From Deltaproteobacteria bacterium (GTDB lineage Bacteria; Myxococcota_A; Polyangia; Polyangiales; JADJMO01): a stretch of 64,000 bases of DNA. The stretch is taken from assembly GCA_016182965.1 (NCBI GenBank), contig JACPFM010000162.1, forward strand, positions 26,632 through 90,631. The letters run 5' to 3'. Below, piece by piece: positions 58,500-64,000 of the stretch. The position numbers and the translations under genes are program-made. Position 1 is the stretch's first letter. The number at the start of each line of letters is the position of its first letter. The notes beneath the pieces were generated by a model that saw only the letters and a list, made by a program, of their open reading frames with translations, was not told the origin of the DNA and ran no database searches.

Positions 58500-59699
58500 A
58501 TGCCCCTGCGGCGCCTCTCGCTCTTCACGGCCATGCTCGCCGTATCTACCGGGTGCAGCGATCCGTCCCGGCCGCCCGGCCTCGACGACGGCTACCGCGA
58601 CAGCGGCAGCGTCTCCGGCGACGTCCACAATCCGTCCTTCGACGTCGCCCCTGCCGACGCGTCCTTCAACTGCTCGGCCGGTCCGGATGCGGGCGTGTGC
58701 GCGTGCAGCGAGATCGGGCAGAAGCCGACGTCGCTGTACGTCGTGCTCGATCGTTCGGGCTCGATGAACGACGCTGACGGCGGCGACCAGACGAAGTGGG
58801 CGGTGATCACGGTCGCGCTCCTGCACGCCAAGGTCGGCGTGCTGCGCCGGCTCGGCACGCGCATCGCCGTCGGCCTCGCCCTGTTCCCCGGTCCGGCGGT
58901 CGGCTCGGACATGTGCACCACCGGCGACGAGTACATGCCGCTGACGCCCGGCTCGCCGGCGACGTACGACAAGATCGCCTCGATCCTCCGCTACCAGAAG
59001 CCGCTCGGCGGGACGCCGACCGCGCCGACGCTCGCCGCCTTGACGCCGAAGATCAAGGCGCTGCCGAAGCCCGCGTTCGTGCTCCTCGCGACCGACGGCG
59101 CGCCCAACTGCGGCACCACGCCGTGCACCTGGGATCGCTGCACCTACAACGTCGAGGGCGCGATGTACGGCACCACGCCGTGCGACTCGAAGCTCAACTG
59201 CTGCGACAAGGCGCTGGTGCCGGTCGGATCGGGGTGGCAGGCGTGCATCGACGCCGACGCGACCAAGGCCGCGATCACCGAGCTCGCGAGCGCCGGCGTG
59301 CCGACCTTCGTGTTCGGGGCGCCGGGGGTCGGGCCCTACTCGGCCGATCTCGACGAGCTCGCGCGTGCGGGCGGCACGGCGCGCGAGGACGGAAAGCCCG
59401 GCGAGCCGCTCTACTACGCGGCGACGGCGATCACGCAGGACGCCTTCGTCTCCGCGCTGTCGGCGGTCGCGGCGAAGGTGATCGACAGCTGCCTGATCTC
59501 GCTCGACGAGGTGCCCGAGGATCGCGGGATCACCAACGTGCTGGTCGACGGCGCGCTCGTCCCGCAGGATCCGGTCGACGGCTGGAGCTGGACTCCGGAC
59601 GGGCGCGTGGAGCTGCGCGGCGCCACCTGCGCGAAGGTGAAGGCGGGCGAGGTCACCAACGTGAAGGTCGCCGTCGGCTGCAAGACCGTCACGAAGTGA
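58500..59699 (+). CDS. von Willebrand factor A-like lipoprotein
   Basis: A 399-residue lipoprotein (VSTGC, C19) with an acidic linker and then a vWA domain. The MIDAS motif is DRSGSM starting at D84. Further elements are GTPTAP and LLATDGAPNCG, the latter containing the third metal ligand. Cysteine pairs CGTTPCTWDRC and CDSKLNCC suggest disulphides in the loop. ATG 58500 is chosen because it places the signal; no strong Shine-Dalgarno is seen. It is similar in plan to the gene at 16846. Confidence 0.84.
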   Translation: MPLRRLSLFTAMLAVSTGCSDPSRPPGLDDGYRDSGSVSGDVHNPSFDVAPADASFNCSAGPDAGVCACSEIGQKPTSLYVVLDRSGSMNDADGGDQTKWAVITVALLHAKVGVLRRLGTRIAVGLALFPGPAVGSDMCTTGDEYMPLTPGSPATYDKIASILRYQKPLGGTPTAPTLAALTPKIKALPKPAFVLLATDGAPNCGTTPCTWDRCTYNVEGAMYGTTPCDSKLNCCDKALVPVGSGWQACIDADATKAAITELASAGVPTFVFGAPGVGPYSADLDELARAGGTAREDGKPGEPLYYAATAITQDAFVSALSAVAAKVIDSCLISLDEVPEDRGITNVLVDGALVPQDPVDGWSWTPDGRVELRGATCAKVKAGEVTNVKVAVGCKTVTK

Positions 59700-59738
59700 C
59701 CGCCCTTCGCGCCACGAGCGCCGCGAAGAGGGGAAGGA

Positions 59739-60266
59739 TCAGCCGCTGAGCGTCTCCGCCTCGTCGAGCAGGATCGCGCCGGTCGGGTCGCGACGGAGGC
59801 GCGTGATCCCCGGGAACCGCTCCTCGAGCTCGTCGAGCGTGCTCTTGTGATGACGCGCCTGCTCGCGCAGGTGGCGCACCTCGGCCTCGAGACCGGCGTG
59901 CTCGATCGCCTGGCGCACCGAGCAGCGCAGCTCGTCCTCGCGCCACGGCTTGGTGACGAAGCGCGAGACCTCGCCGAGGTTGATGGCGCGGACCGCGACC
60001 TGGAAGTCGTCCGAGCCGGTGATCATCAGCCGCTGGATCGTCGGCCAGCGCAGCTTCACGTTCCGCAGCAGATCGAGGCCGCACATGCCCGGCATGTCGT
60101 GGTCGGAGAGGACCACGTGGATCGACCGCGTCCCGAGCACCTTCAGCGCCTCCTCGGCGGACTCCACGTCGAGGATGTTCCCGAGGTCGTCGAGCTCGCG
60201 CACCATCGCGCGTCGGGCGTTCCGGTCGTCGTCGACGATGAGCAGGGTGGGATCGAAGATTTCCAT
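59739..60266 (-). CDS. response regulator with coiled tail
   Basis: A 175-residue receiver: D13-D14 (VDDDRN), D55 (VVLSDHDMPG), T83 (LMITGSD) and K106 (FVTKPWRED). The KPW pattern is common in receivers of cyclic-di-GMP pathways. A 55-residue coiled tail (EAEVRHLREQARHHKSTLDELEE) follows but no enzymatic domain. It starts 2 nt after the stop of the CAP-domain gene, so it belongs to the metalloprotease-CAP operon. Confidence 0.87.
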   Translation of the reverse strand: MEIFDPTLLIVDDDRNARRAMVRELDDLGNILDVESAEEALKVLGTRSIHVVLSDHDMPGMCGLDLLRNVKLRWPTIQRLMITGSDDFQVAVRAINLGEVSRFVTKPWREDELRCSVRQAIEHAGLEAEVRHLREQARHHKSTLDELEERFPGITRLRRDPTGAILLDEAETLSG

Positions 60267-60268
60267 GG

Positions 60269-61165
60269 TCAATCGTCTCCGGTTGTGAACGTCGTCGTCG
60301 TGGTGATCGAGGTGCCGCCCGCGCGGAAGGCGAAGCGCGCCGTGTACTGCGTGGCGGGGGCGAGCGGGGCGCGCGGCACGAGGTGGGCCTCGCCCAGCCG
60401 CACGAGCTTGTTCGGATCGTCTTTGTGCGTGAGCAGGACCGCCGGCAGCGGGCCTTTCGGCCCGACGATCTCGGCGGTGACGCCGGTGAGCGGCGCCTCG
60501 CGGATCAGCGAGATCGGCGAGCCGACCGTGGTGGTGCCCGGCACCGGGTTGGGCAGCTCGTTGCCGGACCAGAACGTGGTCGGAACGTTCACGGATCCGT
60601 CCGGCGGCCACAGCACGGTGCGCTCGGGCGATCGCTTCGCCTCGGGAGGTCGACCGAAGTCGATGGTCGAGCAGGCGGCGTCCTCGCCGTAGCCGAAGCT
60701 CGTCGCCTCGGTCCGCAGGAAGGGCGCGCGGTGATAGACGCTGTTGATGAACCCGCGGGCTCCGTCGATCACCAGCGCCCCGCTGATGTTCGCCAGGACC
60801 TCGGTCGCCGGCTGGTCGCCGAACGACGCCGCCGCGAGCCGATCGGCGAAGGTGACGCCGGTGAACTGCGGGCGCCCCGGCGTCTGAACGTGCGTCAGCT
60901 CGCCGTTGGCCGTGATGTAGCGGCAGTGACCGAGGGCCGCGGCGGAGGCGGCCGCGTCGCAGCGAAGCGCGGGCAGACCGGCCATCGCCCGGACTCGCGC
61001 GATCGCGCGGCGCGCCGCCGTGGCGCCCTCCTTCTCCGCCGGGCAGGGGTGATCATCGATCGCCGTGCGGTAGGGGGCGCGGACGCCCATCGTCTCCACC
61101 GAATCCTCGTTGGACAAGGAGCAGGAGGTGGCGGCGACGAACAGCAGGGCGACGAGGGCGCGCAT
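60269..61165 (-). CDS. CAP-superfamily lipoprotein
   Basis: A 298-residue lipoprotein (VAATSC, C15). The N-terminal domain is CAP/SCP-like: RVRAMAGLPALRCDAAASAAALGHCRYITANGELTH, then FTGVTFADRL. The C-terminal half reads like an Ig-type extension (GSPISLIREAPLTGVTAEIVGPKG, TQYTARFAFRAGG). CAP proteins are secreted and act in adhesion or sterol/lipid binding. GAGGAG precedes ATG 61163-61165. Twelve nt follow the metalloprotease stop. Middle gene of a three-gene operon. Confidence 0.78.
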   Translation of the reverse strand: MRALVALLFVAATSCSLSNEDSVETMGVRAPYRTAIDDHPCPAEKEGATAARRAIARVRAMAGLPALRCDAAASAAALGHCRYITANGELTHVQTPGRPQFTGVTFADRLAAASFGDQPATEVLANISGALVIDGARGFINSVYHRAPFLRTEATSFGYGEDAACSTIDFGRPPEAKRSPERTVLWPPDGSVNVPTTFWSGNELPNPVPGTTTVGSPISLIREAPLTGVTAEIVGPKGPLPAVLLTHKDDPNKLVRLGEAHLVPRAPLAPATQYTARFAFRAGGTSITTTTTFTTGDD

Positions 61166-61177
61166 GGTCGTTGCTCC

Positions 61178-62569
61178 TCACCAGCGGTCGGCGAACGTGA
61201 TGCGCCAGCCGACCGGGAACTTCTCGAGCCACACGCGCGAGGTGACGTCGATCATCGACGTGCCACGCTGCTCGCGCCGGACCGTGAACGCGAGCGCCTG
61301 CGGGTAGTTGCGCATGCCGATCGGGTACAGCGCGGTGGTCTGGGTCCTCAGGGTGCCGCGCCCCTCGACCGCGGCGCTCGCGAGCTTGGCGCGCGACTCG
61401 TCGGTGGTGGTGTCGCAGTAGAACCCGTCCATCGTCGAGCGCAGCACCGCCGCGCTTCCGTGCGTGTCGGCCCAGTCGACGTTGTCGAGGACGTTCTCGA
61501 TCGCGGCGACGTCCCAGCTGGGCAGGGTCGAAGGCTTCGCGGTCAGGTACGGGGCCAGCACCGCCGCCCACTCGAACCGGAGCGCCTCGAAGCCGACGCC
61601 GTAGACCTCGCGCAGCGACTTGTCGAGCGCGGCCTCGACGCCGAAGCCGTCCTTCACGACGACGCCCAGCTTCGTGACGTAGGCGCCGCTGCTCCAGGTC
61701 AGCGCGTTGGCCTTCCAGAGGGCGACGAACTTCTCCATGCCCGACCGGTCGACGAGGAACTTCACGAACGAGCCGGCGCGCCCGTAGTTGTAACCCCACA
61801 GGTCCGAGTCGCTGAATCGCGTGGTGAAGCTGGCGTCGATGCTGGCGCGCAGATCGCGCGCGTACGCCTCGTGGAGATCGCGACCGGAGCCGTCGAAGTA
61901 CTCGGCGAGCCCCTCGCTGAGCACGCCGAGGTGGTTGGTGACGCCGTCGATCTTGGCGGAGATGATGTGGGTCAGCTCGTGGCCCGGCGCGGCCGCCTCG
62001 TACGAGTCGGGATCGCCGAGCCAGAGGACCTCGATCTTGTTCGAGGCCGGATACGCGACGCCCTTCTGGAGACCGTTCGCCTTCGCCGTCGCGCGGTTCG
62101 GCGAGAAGGTGATGCTGATCGTGCCGGGGTCCGCGACGCCGAGCGCGGTGGAGATCTTGCCGTACAGCTCGTTGCGGACGGTCGCGATCTTCTCGAGGTC
62201 CTTCTCGGCGGCGGTGCCCGGCACGTAACGCAGCTTCAGCTTGCCGCGCGTGGTCTCGCTCCAAGAGGTGGTGCCGTACACGGGCTCGTCGCAGAAGTCG
62301 GTCGTCAGCGCCTCGGGGACGACCTCCTCGCTCCCGAACGGCGCCTTCTCGGCAGTGGGCTCGGCGACGGCCGGCGCGGGGGCGGGGATCGGTCGGGGCG
62401 CGTTGGGCTCGGGGTGGATCGACGGGCCGGCGATCTGCGCCTGCGCCTCGGCCTCGGGCGGCGCCGAGGGGAGATCCTCGATGATCGGGCCCTCGTCGGA
62501 GCTCGCGACGCTGCATCCGAGTCCAATTAGGCCGAAAACACCAAGAATGCCAACTCGCAGAGCGTACAT
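61178..62569 (-). CDS. gluzincin-like metalloprotease lipoprotein
   Basis: A 463-residue lipoprotein (GLGC, C19) with a Pro/Glu/Ala linker. The zinc motif is HELTH at 197-201 (HExxH), with E219 in VLSEGLAEYF as the third ligand 18 residues later, the gluzincin arrangement (peptidase MA-like). LRYVPGTAAEKDLEKIATVRNELYGKI before it and a C-terminal domain (AAIENVLDNVDWADTHGS, MIDVTSRVWLEKFP) follow. A very strong GAGGAGGT lies before ATG 62567-62569. First gene of the operon. Confidence 0.85.
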   Translation of the reverse strand: MYALRVGILGVFGLIGLGCSVASSDEGPIIEDLPSAPPEAEAQAQIAGPSIHPEPNAPRPIPAPAPAVAEPTAEKAPFGSEEVVPEALTTDFCDEPVYGTTSWSETTRGKLKLRYVPGTAAEKDLEKIATVRNELYGKISTALGVADPGTISITFSPNRATAKANGLQKGVAYPASNKIEVLWLGDPDSYEAAAPGHELTHIISAKIDGVTNHLGVLSEGLAEYFDGSGRDLHEAYARDLRASIDASFTTRFSDSDLWGYNYGRAGSFVKFLVDRSGMEKFVALWKANALTWSSGAYVTKLGVVVKDGFGVEAALDKSLREVYGVGFEALRFEWAAVLAPYLTAKPSTLPSWDVAAIENVLDNVDWADTHGSAAVLRSTMDGFYCDTTTDESRAKLASAAVEGRGTLRTQTTALYPIGMRNYPQALAFTVRREQRGTSMIDVTSRVWLEKFPVGWRITFADRW

Positions 62570-62815
62570 GACCGACCTCCTCGCCGCGATTCGCGCGGGT
62601 GAGTCACAGCAACCAGCCTCGAACTTCTCGTCTGGTGTTACGGATCGCCCCGGCGCGACGTAAGGGCGATAACCCAATTTTCGTAAAACTGGTGGGACCT
62701 GGGACCACACCGACGCCGCCCGCATCGGGGTGGTCGCGCACGAGATCTTGGGGTACTACTCAAACAATCGCAAAATTCGCCAGGCGGCCGCGTCGGCGGC
62801 GCGCGTGGAGGACCC

Positions 62816-63856
62816 ATGCACCGCTCCGAAAACCCCCGTCGAATCCTCATCGTCGACGACGACGTGCACCTCGCGCTCGCCCTCCGTCGCCTCGTCAGCG
62901 CCGACGATCGGATCGTGGACGTTGCGCACGACGTGGCCAGCGGTTCGCGGTTCCTCCGCGAGCACGCGATCGACGTGCTCGTCTGCGATTACGACCTGCC
63001 GGACGGGCGCGGCTCGGACGTGTTCCGGTGCGCGGTCCAGCACCAGCCCGACACGCCGCGCATCCTCCTGACCGGGCACGCCGACTGGGACGTCGCCGAG
63101 CGGGCCGTGAACGACTGCGGGATCGACCGCGCGCTGTCGAAGCCCTGCGATCCCACGGCCCTGCGCAGCGCGGTCGAGGAGGCCATCTCGCTCAAGACGC
63201 TGCGTGACGGGCGCCGCGAGCTGAAGCTGATGGCCGACGGCTACGCGCGGGAGCTCGCCGCCTCGAACCAGCAGCTCCGCCGCGACATCGAGTCGCTCGG
63301 CGTCGAGGTCGAGCGCTGCAAGGTCGAGGTGATCGAGGCGCTCCTCCTGGCCGCCGAGCTGCGCCGCGCCGGCGCGCGGCAACGGGCGCGGGCGACCGCG
63401 GCGATCAGCGCCGCCCTCGGCGCCGCGCTGGGCTTGCCCGACGAAGGCGCCGCGGAGCTGCGCGCGGCGAGCCTGCTGCACGAGGTCGGCATCGTGGGCA
63501 TCGGCGACGACGAGCTCGAGCCCAACGCCGAGATCGATCGCCGACCGCGCGTCTCGCTGCTCAGCGCGTCGATCATCGCGCGCCTGTCGCGGCTCCAGCC
63601 GTCGGCGCGCATCGTGCGCCACCACCGTGAGCGCTTCGAGGGTGGCGGCGTCCCCGACGGCCTCCTCGCCGAGGCCATCCCGTTCGGGTCTCGCATCCTC
63701 GCGGTGGCCACCCGCTATCGCGAGCTGATCGAGGGGCGCTCGCACGCCGAGGCGTGCGAGGTGGTCGCGCGCGAGGCGGGGACCGATCTCGACCCCGCGG
63801 TCGTCGCGGCGCTCACCGCGCTGCCCGCGCACGCGCTGCTCCCGCGGCAGTCATGA
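62816..63856 (+). CDS. response regulator with degenerate HD-GYP domain
   Basis: A 346-residue protein. The receiver has D14-D16 (VDDDVH), phosphorylation site D58 (VLVCDYDLPDG), T86 (ILLTGHAD) and K109. A coiled linker (about 140-180) leads to an HD-GYP-like domain: LLHEVGIVGIG at 220-230, HH at 269-270 and EGGGVPDGLL at 275-284. In active c-di-GMP phosphodiesterases these read HD and GYP; here they are HE and GVP, so catalysis is doubtful and a signalling or scaffold role more likely. GGAGG precedes ATG 62816. Confidence 0.87.
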   Translation: MHRSENPRRILIVDDDVHLALALRRLVSADDRIVDVAHDVASGSRFLREHAIDVLVCDYDLPDGRGSDVFRCAVQHQPDTPRILLTGHADWDVAERAVNDCGIDRALSKPCDPTALRSAVEEAISLKTLRDGRRELKLMADGYARELAASNQQLRRDIESLGVEVERCKVEVIEALLLAAELRRAGARQRARATAAISAALGAALGLPDEGAAELRAASLLHEVGIVGIGDDELEPNAEIDRRPRVSLLSASIIARLSRLQPSARIVRHHRERFEGGGVPDGLLAEAIPFGSRILAVATRYRELIEGRSHAEACEVVAREAGTDLDPAVVAALTALPAHALLPRQS

Positions 63857-64000
63857 GAGAATCCCCCGGACTTCTATGAGCCCGCATCTCCGGTCAAGCC
63901 TCGATCTCGGTTTTGATTGTTCTTTCGCTGCCTCGGGGCGGCGGGTCTTTGCGCCGGCGAGGTGAGCCCTCGCACCGACTTCTATCCGTGCCAGGCGCTG
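63857..64000 (+). other. end of window without a recognised gene
   Basis: No convincing gene is seen in the last 144 bp; a 29-codon frame from ATG 63880 is too short to support. Confidence 0.3.

Noticed and set aside
1..64000. tRNA or rRNA genes, prophage or transposase
   Set aside because: No cloverleaf, rRNA segment, integrase or transposase reading frame was recognised by eye; a covariance search would be needed to be certain about tRNAs.

Overview
The window is GC-rich DNA that most resembles a member of the Myxococcota, probably class Polyangia. The signs are a very high density of short-motif lipoproteins whose mature N-termini are Asp/Ala/Gly-rich linkers, a MYXO-CTERM-like tail on a secreted protease, several single-domain response regulators without neighbouring kinases, GTG/TTG starts and strong third-position GC. 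No rRNA, tRNA, phage or transposase gene was seen. The taxon is an inference from gene content; no marker gene was compared.

Layout. 1-8.8 kb: an envelope and copper-type region with an RND periplasmic adaptor (cut by the window edge), a multicopper oxidase, a trypsin-like protease, beta-barrel proteins, a 5'-truncated SRPBCC gene with a CoA-ligase-like enzyme, and a small lipoprotein/YtkA-like group. 8.9-10.1 kb: murA. 10.2-23.8 kb: mostly lipoproteins (cysteine-rich, caspase-like candidate, WD40-like, double-psi barrel, two von Willebrand A types in the window, FG-GAP), a receiver protein with a receiver remnant behind it, and a DUF455/ATP-grasp operon. 24.3-27.8 kb: a PLP decarboxylase, a TetR operon with two operator-like palindromes and a VOC protein. 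27.8-37 kb: a lipoprotein with about 28 haem-type motifs, followed by an NAD-dependent formate dehydrogenase operon (fdsGB fusion, fdsA, fdhD). 37-44.5 kb: a TetR/CrtI-like divergent pair, GapN, lipoproteins and a FadL-like porin. 45-48.7 kb: smc. 48.9-53.3 kb: nrfH-nrfA and an outer-membrane protein. 54.4-58 kb: purH and a trpD-trpC pair. 58-64 kb: receiver proteins, a vWA lipoprotein, a metalloprotease/CAP/receiver operon and a degenerate HD-GYP receiver protein.

Functionally, formate dehydrogenase, nitrite-reducing NrfHA and the multihaem lipoprotein suggest an electron-transfer capacity suited to low oxygen, alongside biosynthetic housekeeping genes (murA, purH, trpCD, smc). Most other genes act at or outside the cell envelope.

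The most unusual content is non-coding. Heptanucleotide arrays (unit GTCGTCA, with other heptamers GGTCGAA and GAGTCTA/GAGTCCA) sit directly behind stop codons, and every GTCGTCA array reads in the sense direction of the gene it follows. There are also three structured, inverted-repeat elements (10.2, 16.5 and 31.4 kb). Two of these share a 24-nt core although their ends differ, and one of them has rewritten the C-terminus of FdhD.
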